A stretch of DNA of 64,000 bases from an uncultured Alphaproteobacteria bacterium. Its GTDB lineage: Bacteria; Pseudomonadota; Alphaproteobacteria; HIMB59. The first letter of the stretch is position 1; every line of letters starts with the position of its first letter. Under the pieces are notes generated by a model. The model was not told the DNA's origin and made no database searches. It saw only the letters and a list, made by a program, of their open reading frames with translations. Below, piece after piece: positions 27,188 through 36,493 of the stretch. Both the position numbers and the translations under genes were made by a program. Location of the stretch: the NCBI GenBank assembly GCA_902610175.1, contig CACLUR010000005.1:1-64000 (forward strand), given 5' to 3'.

Positions 27188-27736
27188 ATGGTACTTTTAA
27201 ATTCTTCAAGTTGTAATTTCGATTGGCAACCTACTAATTTTCAATTTATCAACTTAAAAGGTGAAAAAGGGTCCTTTTATGATTCTTTTGACACGAATGG
27301 TCTTTTAGTAATGTTTATTTGTAATCATTGCCCGTATGTTAGATCTATAGAAACTAAGATTGCTACTGAAACCCAAAGACTCAAAATTTTAAATGTTAAT
27401 TCTATTGCTTTTATGTCAAACGATCAAAATTCGTATGAAGAGGACCACAATAAATTTCTTTTAGAACAAATATTAAGAGCTAAATTTGAATTCGAATATA
27501 TTGTTGATGCCACGCAATCAATAGCTAAAACATTTGATGCTCAATGCACTCCTGAGTTCTATTATTTCAGCAATGATAAAAAACTTAAGTATAGAGGTAG
27601 GTTAGACTCCAATGGCAAAGATTCTTCTATGGGCAAACCAGAGCTTTATTCTGCTGTTGAAGAAGTTATTGCTAAAGGATATTGTTCAAGCCAACAATAT
27701 CCAAGTATGGGTTGCTCAATAAAATGGAAAAATTAA
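27188..27736 (+). CDS. Thioredoxin-fold (AhpC/TSA-like) redox protein
   Basis: A 182-residue protein of the thioredoxin superfamily, peroxiredoxin-like branch. The active-site motif CNHCPYV has Cys45 and Cys48. It is preceded by a strand (GLLVMFI), and CTPEFYYF supplies the cis-Pro loop. These are typical of the 'thioredoxin family protein' often seen in marine and other proteobacteria. No export signal is visible, so it is probably cytoplasmic. Two extra cysteines near the C-terminus (GYC, GCS) could take part in disulfide exchange. The gene overlaps the next, yfgM-like, gene by 13 bp. The substrate is unknown. Confidence 0.75.
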   Translation: MVLLNSSSCNFDWQPTNFQFINLKGEKGSFYDSFDTNGLLVMFICNHCPYVRSIETKIATETQRLKILNVNSIAFMSNDQNSYEEDHNKFLLEQILRAKFEFEYIVDATQSIAKTFDAQCTPEFYYFSNDKKLKYRGRLDSNGKDSSMGKPELYSAVEEVIAKGYCSSQQYPSMGCSIKWKN

Positions 27737-28209
27737 TTACTAAAAGAAATCTATCTTTATTTGGAATTATATCTTTTTTATTGGTTATTGCTCTTTATTT
27801 CATTTTACAAAATAATTCTAAAGATGATGAAAAATTATTCGATATTTTTTTGGCAGAGCTTTATAATGAGCAAAATTCAAATTTAGATGAAAAACTCTAT
27901 TATTTATCAAGTTTAGATAATCCTAAAGTTTCATTTTTTAGTGATTTGAAATTAACCTCAATTGAAAATTTAGATCGATATAACAAAATTGATAAGGATA
28001 TAATATTATTGAAAAAGGCTTTAATTGACCTAGATAAAGAATTGATAAAATCTTTATCATTAGATAATAATTTTACTTTTAACGAAATTGCTAAAATATA
28101 CTTCTATAATTTAGATATTAATAACTTCGAATTTAGTGAGTCAGATAAAGATAATTTAAATAATTTTTTTATCAAAGCTGTTGATAGATTATCTAATGAA
28201 AAAAATTAA
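27724..28209 (+). CDS. YfgM-like membrane-anchored periplasmic protein
   Basis: A 161-residue protein starting at the ATG at 27724 (MEKLITKRNL), inside the end of the previous gene. The frame extends further upstream, but this start places a single membrane anchor at about residues 11-28. The remainder is helical and acidic/lysine-rich, consistent with the TPR-like domain of YfgM. The strongest evidence is position: yfgM-bamB-der is a conserved order in proteobacteria, and bamB and der follow here with overlaps. YfgM works with the Sec translocon and periplasmic chaperones in E. coli. The sequence is too diverged to be certain. Confidence 0.55.
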   Translation: MEKLITKRNLSLFGIISFLLVIALYFILQNNSKDDEKLFDIFLAELYNEQNSNLDEKLYYLSSLDNPKVSFFSDLKLTSIENLDRYNKIDKDIILLKKALIDLDKELIKSLSLDNNFTFNEIAKIYFYNLDINNFEFSESDKDNLNNFFIKAVDRLSNEKN

Positions 28210-29377
28210 ATTTTTAATTTTACTTCTAGCTCTACCTTCTTGTAATCAATATTTGGGTACTGTTGAACCTGATTATACTCCAACAAATGAGGTAACTGAG
28301 ATTTTTTCAGATCTTCAAAATGATGATTATATCTCAGAGGTTGAGTTTGGTGATATAATTTTTCCTAAATCTGTTGACCCCTCTTTAGCTATCAAAGATT
28401 TTGAAATAGAAAAAGTTATTAGTATTAATAAAAACTCTACAGTTAATTTTCTAAAAGAAAAGATCATTGTAAGCAAAAATAAAACTATTTACTTAATTGA
28501 CATGAATGCCCAAAACAAATTTGAATATGAATTAAATCTTAACAAAGATGAAGAAACCATAAGCATTTTTGAATTTAATGAAGACATTTATATATTAACT
28601 AATAGATCTCGATTATTTACTATTGATGGTCAAAACATATTTGAGTTAGCAGACTATGATATTTTTTTAAACACAGCCCCAATTGTTTTAGAAAAAAATT
28701 TAATATTACTTAGTGTTTTTGGAGATATTTACGATATAGAATTAGATGATTTTTCAATATCTAAAAAAGATAATTTCATATTAAAACCAGGTATATCAAT
28801 TAAGTCAAACATATTTGAAGACAATAAAAATTTATATGCTCTCTTTAATTCAGGAACTCTATTAACTTTTGACAAAAATAATTTTGATTATTATAGCAAC
28901 TATATATTAGAGGATCTGAATATTCTTACATCATTAGATAGATTTAGCGAATTAATAGATACTCCTTTTAGTTACAATGAGAATTTATATTTTTTAGATC
29001 GTTCTGGAAAAATTTCAGTATATAATCCTATTTCATCAGAGATACTTTGGGAACTAAATCTTAATGAAACTATAATAAGTTACCTTTTTTCAAATGATGG
29101 CTATTTAATTCTGATGACCTCTAATCAAATTCTTATCATATCTAATAAAGGAAAAATTATAAATTCATACTTACACAATAAGAAGTCGCCGATAGCAATT
29201 TTTAATATTCAAGAAAATATTTATTTAATTCTAGAGGAAGGTATAAGTAAATATAATTTGAAAGACAAAAGAGAGGATAGTTTTTACAAAAATAAATTTA
29301 CAATAAATTTAGAGATTTATTTTCAAGGGCAAAATATATATTTAAAAGATAACAAAAGTATTTTTTTAATTAAGTGA
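28196..29377 (+). CDS. bamB: Outer membrane assembly lipoprotein BamB
   Basis: Lipoprotein part of the BAM complex that inserts beta-barrel proteins such as LptD. The start is chosen at 28196, where a lipoprotein signal begins (MKKIKFLILLLALPSC) with lipidated Cys16. The frame is open slightly upstream, but that would hide the signal. The 393-residue protein shows repeating beta-propeller blades, with repeats such as KTIYLIDMNAQ, SRLFTIDGQN, GKISVYNPISSEILWELN and NQILIISNKGKII. It overlaps the yfgM-like gene by 14 bp, and its TGA overlaps the der GTG start. Confidence 0.85.
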   Translation: MKKIKFLILLLALPSCNQYLGTVEPDYTPTNEVTEIFSDLQNDDYISEVEFGDIIFPKSVDPSLAIKDFEIEKVISINKNSTVNFLKEKIIVSKNKTIYLIDMNAQNKFEYELNLNKDEETISIFEFNEDIYILTNRSRLFTIDGQNIFELADYDIFLNTAPIVLEKNLILLSVFGDIYDIELDDFSISKKDNFILKPGISIKSNIFEDNKNLYALFNSGTLLTFDKNNFDYYSNYILEDLNILTSLDRFSELIDTPFSYNENLYFLDRSGKISVYNPISSEILWELNLNETIISYLFSNDGYLILMTSNQILIISNKGKIINSYLHNKKSPIAIFNIQENIYLILEEGISKYNLKDKREDSFYKNKFTINLEIYFQGQNIYLKDNKSIFLIK

Positions 29378-30627
29378 ATAATTATTTTATTATTGGTAAA
29401 GTAAATGAGGGAAAATCTTTCCTTTTTAACCTTTTTTCAAAAAATCATAAAACTATATCTAATCCCAAAGCTAATACTACAATTGACGTAATTAGGAAAA
29501 ATATATTATCAGAAAACTTTGAATATAATATTTACGATACGCCAGGATTCTATAAATTTAGTGATTTCACAGATCTTCTAAATAAAATTTCAACTCTAAG
29601 ATTAGATAATATTAACTTTATTTATTTAATCTCATCTTTCACTAATGAGGATTTAAAAATATGTAAAAAATTATACTCTAAAAATTACAATATTTTGCTT
29701 TTTTCATTTAAAAAAATTGATGAAAAAGACTACGTATCAAATCTATTTAATAAAACCTTTACAAACAACTCTGATAACTTTTCAATATTAAAAAAATATC
29801 TCTCTAATAAGAATAAAAAACAGGGCTTTAAAGTTAAAAATGTTAATAAGAAAATAATAACAATCTTTGGCAAAGAAAATACAGGTAAATCTACACTCTT
29901 TAATAAAATCATGAATATATCCTTATCTAAGACGTCACCTAACCTTCATACTACTCGTGACTCAGTAAATTGGGATATTCATTATAATAATCAAATATTA
30001 GAATTTATTGATACTGCTGGTTTTATTAGAAGTAGATCTAATAGAAAAAATCTTGATTTTGAAAAACTTTCTCTGGAGCAATCTGAATACTTTATAAAAA
30101 AATCTTCGTTAATCGTACTGCTATTAGACGCTAATTCTGAGTCAAGATTAGACCTATCATTAATAGGCTCTTTGTCTAAAAGAAATAAACCTTTTTTAGT
30201 ACTAGTTAATAAAATTGATTTAATAGATAATAAAACTTTATATCAAAATAAGTTTCTTAGTTATCTTTCATCAAATCATAATTATTATTCCTCTTTGAAT
30301 ATATATTTTATTTCTGCATTAAAATCATCAAAATCAAAAATACTTCAAATAGTAAGTAATCAATTAAACAACAAGTTTTTTTTTAAAACTTCTTATCTAA
30401 ATAAAATAATCAAATCGATTAATGGTGAGTTAGGGAAAATACAAAAAAATTCCAGAGAATTTAAAATCTACTTTATTACTGCTTTTACAGTTAATCAAAA
30501 AAATTACTTCAAAATTTCATGTAATTTTCAAAAAAAAAATATCAAACCTCATATTAAGAGTTATTTATCAAAAATATTAATAAGGGAATTAAATCTTAAA
30601 GGAGTAAATTTTAATTTAATATTTTAA
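29374..30627 (+). CDS. der: Ribosome-assembly GTPase Der (EngA), divergent N-domain
   Basis: Tandem-GTPase protein needed for 50S ribosome maturation. GTG start overlapping the bamB stop. Of 417 residues (somewhat short for the family), G domain 1 spans about 1-125 with P-loop GKVNEGKS (8-15) and DTPG (55-58). At the guanine-specificity position it reads KKID (113-116) instead of NKxD. G domain 2 (from about 160) is canonical: GKENTGKST at 166-174, TRDS, DTAGF and NKID. A C-terminal KH-like domain follows. The order bamB-der is conserved. The N-domain may have lost guanine specificity. The 3' end overlaps the convergent SDR-like gene by 17 bp. Confidence 0.92.
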   Translation: MNNYFIIGKVNEGKSFLFNLFSKNHKTISNPKANTTIDVIRKNILSENFEYNIYDTPGFYKFSDFTDLLNKISTLRLDNINFIYLISSFTNEDLKICKKLYSKNYNILLFSFKKIDEKDYVSNLFNKTFTNNSDNFSILKKYLSNKNKKQGFKVKNVNKKIITIFGKENTGKSTLFNKIMNISLSKTSPNLHTTRDSVNWDIHYNNQILEFIDTAGFIRSRSNRKNLDFEKLSLEQSEYFIKKSSLIVLLLDANSESRLDLSLIGSLSKRNKPFLVLVNKIDLIDNKTLYQNKFLSYLSSNHNYYSSLNIYFISALKSSKSKILQIVSNQLNNKFFFKTSYLNKIIKSINGELGKIQKNSREFKIYFITAFTVNQKNYFKISCNFQKKNIKPHIKSYLSKILIRELNLKGVNFNLIF

Positions 30628-31096
30628 TATTTATATTAATCGATTTAATTAGATCTACTTTTAATGTTTCTAAATATCTTATTAATGACATTTTAAAATT
30701 GTTAAAGTGAACTTTGTAATGATTATCTTTTTCGAAAGATAAAATAAATTGAAATTCATTTTGAAGTAAAGGCACAATTAAATTTATAAAATAGATAATA
30801 TTCATTAACTCTTGGTAATTTTTTTTAATATGATTGTAATCGTATTGATAAGAAATCATATTTAAATCAATACTCCTATAGACAATAATCAATTCATCAA
30901 TTTTTGAAAATTGACTTTTTATAATTTCATTTGCTTTAATTAAATCCTCTAAAGAGTTAAAATTTGTCTGAAGTAGTGTATGATCATGATTTATATTTTC
31001 GAGCTTTTTTTTTGCCAAGATTATTTTATTTGAATTTTCAGATAAAATTGTTTGATCTTCACCATTTAAAATAATAAAGACTTGGTTATGAGGCAA
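30611..31096 (-). CDS. Degenerate short-chain-dehydrogenase-like protein
   Basis: A 161-residue protein directly after purF (adjacent, with no intergenic base). It follows the layout of an SDR but lacks the working parts. The first strand (QVFIILNG, 5-12) is not followed by a GxxxGxG loop. The NNAG position reads VYRS (72-75). The active-site region FNNFK (131-135) keeps Lys but has Phe for the catalytic Tyr, then continues SLIRYLETLKVDL, as SDRs do. In many alphaproteobacteria an SDR gene follows purF, which supports this origin. It probably cannot bind NAD(P) or act as a dehydrogenase, yet it retains an intact frame. The homology is my own alignment by eye. Confidence 0.5.
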   Translation of the reverse strand: MPHNQVFIILNGEDQTILSENSNKIILAKKKLENINHDHTLLQTNFNSLEDLIKANEIIKSQFSKIDELIIVYRSIDLNMISYQYDYNHIKKNYQELMNIIYFINLIVPLLQNEFQFILSFEKDNHYKVHFNNFKMSLIRYLETLKVDLIKSININIKILN

Positions 31097-32548
31097 TTAA
31101 ATATTTGATCCTGAGCTTAGTAGAGAAAGTTGAGTAATTTTATTGTCACCTAATTGGTCAATTAATTTGATTGGATAATCACCTGTAAAGTAATGATCTG
31201 TTAATTGAGGTCTATTATTATCTCTTTTAAGATAACCTAGAGCTATATATAACCCGTTTAAAGTTAAAAATTTTAAACTTTTTGCTTTTACATAATTACA
31301 TATTTCTTCAACACTTTTATTTGCTGCTAATAATTCCTTTTTTGTTGGCATATCAACTCCGTAAAAATCTGGAAATTTAATTTCAGGACAGGCTATTCTT
31401 AAATGAACTTCTTTAGCACCTGCATCATATAGCATCTTAACAATTTTATGTGAAGTTGTACCACGTACTAAAGAGTCATCTACTAATATAATTTTTTTAT
31501 TTGCAATAGAACTTCTGTTAGCATTTAATTTTAATTTAACACCCAAGCTCCTTATTTGTTGGCCAGGCTCTATGAAAGTTCTACCAACATAATGATTCCT
31601 AATTAATCCCAAATCAAAATTAATTTTCTTTTCCTGACTATACCCTATTGCAGCTGCATTTCCTGAGTCTGGAACAGGTACAACTAACTCTGCATCTAAA
31701 TCATCCTCTTTTGCTAACTCTCTTCCTAAATTTTTTCTATATTCATAAGCTGTTTTACCTCTTAAAATACTATCTGGTCTTGCAAAATATATATATTCAA
31801 ATACACAAGGCCGAGATTTATGATTACCAAATGGTTTTAGACTATGTAATTCATTATTTTCGATATACACAATTTCACCGTTGTCAACTTCTCTAACAAA
31901 TTCCGCACCTATGATATCAAGAGCACAAGTTTCAGATGCTAAGACATAGGAATTATTTATCGTGCCTATCACTAAAGGCCTGATCCCATATATATCTCTT
32001 GCACCAATAAGAACGTCTTTAGTAAGCATTACCAATGCATAGCCACCCTGAATTTGTGAGATTGCCTCAATAATTTTATCAATATTTTTTTCTTTTTTTG
32101 ACCTTGCTATTAGCTGAACAATCGTTTCGGAGTCTGAAGTTGTGTAAAAAATTGCCCCTTCTTTGACCAGTTCTTTTCTCAATGTAATGGCATTAGTAAA
32201 ATTACCATTATGAGAGACTCCTATACCACCAGCATTCGTGTCTGCAAAAAAGGGTTGAACATTTCTTAATATTTTACCACCAGTTGTGCTATATCTGTTA
32301 TGCCCAATTGCATAATTACCAGGTAATTTCTTAATTGTATCCTCATTATTAAAATTATCTCCTACAAGTCCAAATCTTTTTTCAGAATAATAATTTTTAC
32401 CATCATATGAGACTATTCCACAGCCCTCTTGCCCTCTATGTTGAAGTGCGTGTAAACCCAATGCTGTCAAAGCTGAAGCATCATTAATATTTGAAATGCC
32501 AAAAACACCACATTCTTCTCTTACCTTAGTAGAGTTTTTCTTTATCAT
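31097..32548 (-). CDS. purF: Amidophosphoribosyltransferase
   Basis: First committed step of purine synthesis, PRPP plus glutamine to phosphoribosylamine. The start at 32548 gives a 12-residue propeptide before the catalytic Cys13 (REE-CGVFG), as expected for a self-processed enzyme. The frame is open upstream, but only within cvpA. The 483 residues include the N-terminal glutaminase (HNGNFTN, TTSDSE), the PRPP site IILVDDSLVRGTTS, and CPEIKFPDFYG in the C-terminal part. It overlaps cvpA by 23 bp, the classical cvpA-purF pairing. Confidence 0.96.
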   Translation of the reverse strand: MIKKNSTKVREECGVFGISNINDASALTALGLHALQHRGQEGCGIVSYDGKNYYSEKRFGLVGDNFNNEDTIKKLPGNYAIGHNRYSTTGGKILRNVQPFFADTNAGGIGVSHNGNFTNAITLRKELVKEGAIFYTTSDSETIVQLIARSKKEKNIDKIIEAISQIQGGYALVMLTKDVLIGARDIYGIRPLVIGTINNSYVLASETCALDIIGAEFVREVDNGEIVYIENNELHSLKPFGNHKSRPCVFEYIYFARPDSILRGKTAYEYRKNLGRELAKEDDLDAELVVPVPDSGNAAAIGYSQEKKINFDLGLIRNHYVGRTFIEPGQQIRSLGVKLKLNANRSSIANKKIILVDDSLVRGTTSHKIVKMLYDAGAKEVHLRIACPEIKFPDFYGVDMPTKKELLAANKSVEEICNYVKAKSLKFLTLNGLYIALGYLKRDNNRPQLTDHYFTGDYPIKLIDQLGDNKITQLSLLSSGSNI

Positions 32549-33089
32549 TCTTTTCTTCTTTATTAAATGAGTCTTTTTTAATTTTGTTCTCAGTCTTTGG
32601 CTCTTTATACATAAGGTTTTCATAAATTGAAATATTTAATTTCATGATTCTATTTTTATCATCAATGTAATTATTAAAAAAAGCAATATAGGAAAAATAA
32701 AAGAGGACTGAAAATAAAATTATCCCGTAAATTGATCCAATTATTGAGTCTAAAATTTTGAATTCTAATTGCGTAGGAGATTTTAAATTTAGAGCTTTTT
32801 CTAGAATTGAGTAAATAATGTATGTTATCAAAAAAAGAGTAACAAAAGATACAATCTCTAAAAAGATTTCATTTTTATTTTGTAATAAAAACAAGTATTC
32901 AATATCTAACTTTTGTAAAGAAAAATTTAGTGCTCTTTTATGAAAAATAAAAGGTAGAGATATAGATAAAATGATTTTAAGACTGTAGCTGATAGATTTA
33001 GTGGCACCTTTGATACCAAAAAAAACTACAAATATAATAAGAAGTATTAGATACGAATAATCAATGTAATTAAAACCCGAAAAATCCAT
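32526..33089 (-). CDS. cvpA: CvpA-family membrane protein
   Basis: A 187-residue inner-membrane protein with four hydrophobic segments and a short charged C-terminal tail (KKDSFNKEEKNDKE). It starts with DFSGFNYIDYSYLI, typical for CvpA. In E. coli it is required for colicin V production and in others for bile or envelope stress; its molecular role is not settled. It lies between mlaF (one-base overlap) and purF (23-bp overlap). The cvpA-purF order is conserved across proteobacteria. Confidence 0.88.
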   Translation of the reverse strand: MDFSGFNYIDYSYLILLIIFVVFFGIKGATKSISYSLKIILSISLPFIFHKRALNFSLQKLDIEYLFLLQNKNEIFLEIVSFVTLFLITYIIYSILEKALNLKSPTQLEFKILDSIIGSIYGIILFSVLFYFSYIAFFNNYIDDKNRIMKLNISIYENLMYKEPKTENKIKKDSFNKEEKNDKEKLY

Positions 33090-33793
33090 TATGATTTTAG
33101 ATTTGCTCCCATAATGAATGATTTAAATATTTTATTTTTTGTTTTTAAAATTTTTTTACAATCTCCTTTATCTTGAATAATACCTTTATCAATAAAAAAA
33201 TAGTAATCTCCCGTTTTGATTGCACTTTTGATATCGTGAGTTATTGTTACAGCTGTCATTTTTCTATTTTTTATGACTTTTAAAATCAATTCGTTAATTT
33301 TATCACTATTTATAGGGTCTAGACCTGTAGTGGGTTCATCAAGAAAAATCACTTTGGGATTCTTATAAAGTGCTCTGGCTAATGCTGCTCTTTTCTTCAT
33401 ACCTCCAGATATCTCTGAGGGATATTTATTGTATATAGATCTGTCTAAACCTACATCGCTCATAAGAGAGATAACCTTTTTTTCAAATTTTGTTTTATTA
33501 TTAATAAAATCAGTAAAAGCTATATTTTCAGATACTTTTAAACTATCAAATAGAGCACCATATTGAAATAACATACTAAACTTATCAGTATCAACTTCTG
33601 ACTTCCCATCATATAAAATGGATCCACTATCGTAATTAAATAATTTATAAATAGTTTTTATCAATACAGATTTTCCACAACCAGATTGACCCAGAATTAC
33701 GGTAGATTTATTTTTCTCTATAGTCAGACTTATATCTTTTAAAATAAATTCTTCACTAAATTTTTTTTTTAAATTTTTTACTTCTATTTTCAT
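33089..33793 (-). CDS. mlaF: ABC transporter ATPase MlaF-like
   Basis: ATP-binding subunit of the Mla phospholipid transport system at the inner membrane. The 234 residues include Walker A GQSGCGKS (35-42), the Q-loop segment FQYGALFDSL typical of MlaF/Ttg2A, signature ISGGMKKR (SGG 129-131), Walker B VIFLDE (148-153) and the switch His in THD. It touches mlaE upstream and cvpA downstream by one base each. No MlaD (MCE) gene is found nearby, so the complex must draw it from elsewhere or work without it. Confidence 0.9.
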   Translation of the reverse strand: MKIEVKNLKKKFSEEFILKDISLTIEKNKSTVILGQSGCGKSVLIKTIYKLFNYDSGSILYDGKSEVDTDKFSMLFQYGALFDSLKVSENIAFTDFINNKTKFEKKVISLMSDVGLDRSIYNKYPSEISGGMKKRAALARALYKNPKVIFLDEPTTGLDPINSDKINELILKVIKNRKMTAVTITHDIKSAIKTGDYYFFIDKGIIQDKGDCKKILKTKNKIFKSFIMGANLKS

Positions 33794-34560
33794 TAAAAGA
33801 ATAATTCTGTGAGAAAATAATTTGAAGACAGAATAAGAATTGAAGAAATTACAACAGCATTTGTTGTAGCTGAACCAACACCAAATGCACCCTTATCAGA
33901 AAATAGTCCACAATAACAACTTACAATAGATATAATAAATCCAAATGCAAATGCTTTAAAAATTCCTGATAAATAATCACCTAAACTCAAAAAATCAATT
34001 GTGTTTAATAAGTATAAGTTTTCATTAAATCCAAGTTTGTATACTGATACTATGTATCCACCCATTACTCCAATGAAATCCACTATTGTTACAAATATAG
34101 GTAAAGCAAATGTTAATGATAAAACTCTGGGCGTCACAAGATAATTATAATAATTTGTATTCAGAGTCTTTAGGGCATCGATTTGCTCTGTGACCCTCAT
34201 GGTAGCTATTTCTGCAGCGATTGAGGATCCAACTCTTGCTGAGACCATTAGACCTGTTAATACAGGCCCTAATTCTCTTGTTAAAGTTATTACAACTATG
34301 TTGGGTATAGCAGACTCTGCTGAAAATCTTGAAAAACCAGTATAAGATTGTAGAGCAAGTACCATTCCTGAAAAAATTCCAGTTAATGCTATAATGGGTA
34401 AAGTTGAAATAAATATGTTAATAAAGTAGTTTAAATTATTTCTTAAAAAGAATTTTGGTTTAAATAAATATTTACAAAAGAAAAGTATAAATAATATGAA
34501 TTTTCCTAAATTAGATAATAGTTTTATTATTAGTTCACCAATATTTTCAATAAATTTCAT
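33793..34560 (-). CDS. mlaE: ABC transporter permease MlaE-like
   Basis: Membrane subunit of the Mla lipid transporter. The 255 residues contain the MlaE signature region FSGMVLALQ, then SAIPNIVVITLTRELGPVLTGLMVSARVGSS in pieces, and EIATMRVTEQIDAL with the conserved Glu-rich coupling segment. There are about five to six hydrophobic segments. The last codons overlap the start of mlaF by one base. In this lineage the pair is inserted between dnaB and cvpA, where I would expect alr and radA in many alphaproteobacteria. Confidence 0.92.
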   Translation of the reverse strand: MKFIENIGELIIKLLSNLGKFILFILFFCKYLFKPKFFLRNNLNYFINIFISTLPIIALTGIFSGMVLALQSYTGFSRFSAESAIPNIVVITLTRELGPVLTGLMVSARVGSSIAAEIATMRVTEQIDALKTLNTNYYNYLVTPRVLSLTFALPIFVTIVDFIGVMGGYIVSVYKLGFNENLYLLNTIDFLSLGDYLSGIFKAFAFGFIISIVSCYCGLFSDKGAFGVGSATTNAVVISSILILSSNYFLTELFF

Positions 34561-34568
34561 TTAAAATC

Positions 34569-35990
34569 TTAATTTGAAGCATTTTTATCTATTCCCAAGA
34601 ATTTGGTATATTTATCGTCAAAGTATAACTCAATCTTACCAGTAGGACCATTTCTTTGTTTTGCAACAATTAATTCTGCTTTATTAAAGACCTCCTCATT
34701 TCTATCTTTCCAAGTGTCATGTTTTTTTTGATATGACTCTTGAGTTTCATCAGCGCCCCTTATTGGTTCGTTTCTTTGTAAGTAGTAACTTTCTCTGTAA
34801 ATAAACATTACAACATCCGCGTCTTGTTCTATGCTTCCTGACTCTCTTAAATCAGATAGTAAAGGTCTTTTATCATCTCTATTTTCAACCTGACGAGAAA
34901 GTTGAGAAAGTGAAATTACAGGTAAATCAAATTCTTTAGCTAACTGTTTTAAATTTCTAGTTATTTCAGATAATTCATTTACACGATTGTCTCTACTGCC
35001 CTCTGGTTTTATTAATTGTAGGTAATCAATTAAAACTAATTTTATATTATAATTATTTTTGTATCTTCGAAGCTTAGACCTTAATTCTGAAACAGTTAAA
35101 TTTGGACTATCGTCAAAATAAAAATTTAAATTATTTATTTCTTGATATGTATTTTGAAGTTCAAGAGAGTCTTTTTCATTAAGCTCACCTTTACGAAGTT
35201 TATCGCTTGGTATTCTTGATTGTTCAGCTAATATTCTCAAACCTATTTGCTCAGCAGACATCTCTAAAGAGAACATTACAACAGAACCTTTTTCCTTTTC
35301 TTTAGAAAAATATTTTGTAGCATTAAAGGCTATGTTAGTTGCAAGTGCAGTTTTACCCATGGAAGGTCTACCTGCAAGAATAATTAGGTCAGAATTTTGT
35401 AAGCCTCCTAGCATATTATCTAAATCTTCAAAACCTGATACAACACCAGAATATTTACCTTTTTTTTTGAATGCTTTTTCGACTAGTTGAAGAGATGATT
35501 TTGTAACTGTAGCAAAGTTTTTAAATTCATAATTATCTTTTTTGAAATTAGTCAAGTCAAATAATTTTTTTTCTAGATCCATAAAAATATCTCTAATATT
35601 GTTAGCTGTTTCGAAAGTTGTTGACTCGTTATTTTTATTTTGTGTAATTTTGAATAGTTCTCTTCGCATATATAACTCCTGAAGAGTCTCTAAATAACCA
35701 GAAAAAACATCTTTTGAAAAAACAATTTGATCTATTTGTAGAGAGAGTTCTTTATGTGTTTTGGTTTGAATATCTGGGATATAATTTTTAATTGTGTCGA
35801 TAGAAATGTTTTTCTGTGATTTGTGAAAATCATTTAAAATATTAAAAATTTTTAAGTTTTCTGCATTAGCAAATAGAGAACTGTCTAAGTGTTCAAAGTG
35901 AGTATCAAGCAAATCTGGGTGTTTAAGTAAATAAGCAATAACTATAATTTCAATATCATTATCTTTTAAACTATCAAAAGTTTTTTGCAT
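34569..35990 (-). CDS. dnaB: Replicative DNA helicase DnaB
   Basis: Hexameric helicase that unwinds the replication fork. The 473-residue protein has an N-terminal helical domain, a linker, and a RecA-like C-domain. The C-domain has Walker A AGRPSMGKTALA, MFSLEMSAEQ, Walker B VLIDYLQL, and SLSQLSRQVE followed by DLRESGSIEQDADVV with the arginine finger region. Length is normal and no intein is present. It follows rplI by 41 bases and ends eight bases before mlaE. Confidence 0.97.
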   Translation of the reverse strand: MQKTFDSLKDNDIEIIVIAYLLKHPDLLDTHFEHLDSSLFANAENLKIFNILNDFHKSQKNISIDTIKNYIPDIQTKTHKELSLQIDQIVFSKDVFSGYLETLQELYMRRELFKITQNKNNESTTFETANNIRDIFMDLEKKLFDLTNFKKDNYEFKNFATVTKSSLQLVEKAFKKKGKYSGVVSGFEDLDNMLGGLQNSDLIILAGRPSMGKTALATNIAFNATKYFSKEKEKGSVVMFSLEMSAEQIGLRILAEQSRIPSDKLRKGELNEKDSLELQNTYQEINNLNFYFDDSPNLTVSELRSKLRRYKNNYNIKLVLIDYLQLIKPEGSRDNRVNELSEITRNLKQLAKEFDLPVISLSQLSRQVENRDDKRPLLSDLRESGSIEQDADVVMFIYRESYYLQRNEPIRGADETQESYQKKHDTWKDRNEEVFNKAELIVAKQRNGPTGKIELYFDDKYTKFLGIDKNASN

Positions 35991-36030
35991 AATAATATTA
36001 AGTTATTAATATATTTAAAAAAAGATAGTC

Positions 36031-36489
36031 TTAGGTAGAAGTTTTAGGGGATAAGATCTCAATATCGAGTGAACAATTGACCTCAGGATGCAAGTCTATA
36101 TCTACAGAGTATTCGCCTGTAGTTTTAATTTTATTGCCAAGTTTGATTGACTTCTTTTGAATATTAACTTCGTTTTCACTCAGAAAGACAAATATATCAG
36201 ACACACTTAAAGATCCGTATAACTCCCCATTTTCTTTAGCTGCTATCTCCTTTGTGAACTTTAATTCATCAATTTTCGAAGCAATTTTTTTTGCATTAGT
36301 CTTATTTTCATCATCTTTTTTAATAAGACTCTCTTCTAACGATTTAATTTCTTCAATATTTTGTTTTGTTGCAAATTTAGCTTTACCAGTTGGAATTAGG
36401 TAGTTCCTAGCGTAACCATCTTTTACAGATACAACAGATCCAATTTCCCAATTTTTTTTGAATTTTTCTAAAACAACGACTTTAGTCAT
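36031..36489 (-). CDS. rplI: 50S ribosomal protein L9
   Basis: A 152-residue ribosomal protein that binds domain V of 23S rRNA. The N-domain shows VVVLEKFKKNWEIGSVVSVKDGYARNYLIP in pieces (GYARNYLIP is the family hallmark), followed by the long connecting helix and the C-domain with KENGELYGSLSVSDI. Third gene of the rpsF-rpsR-rplI set, four bases after rpsR. No Shine-Dalgarno is visible ahead of the start. Confidence 0.96.
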   Translation of the reverse strand: MTKVVVLEKFKKNWEIGSVVSVKDGYARNYLIPTGKAKFATKQNIEEIKSLEESLIKKDDENKTNAKKIASKIDELKFTKEIAAKENGELYGSLSVSDIFVFLSENEVNIQKKSIKLGNKIKTTGEYSVDIDLHPEVNCSLDIEILSPKTST

Positions 36490-36493
36490 ATAG

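Noticed and set aside
32549-32623. 25-codon N-terminal extension of purF
   Set aside because: It lies inside cvpA and would bury the catalytic Cys far from the N-terminus; the ATG at 32548 gives the expected short propeptide.
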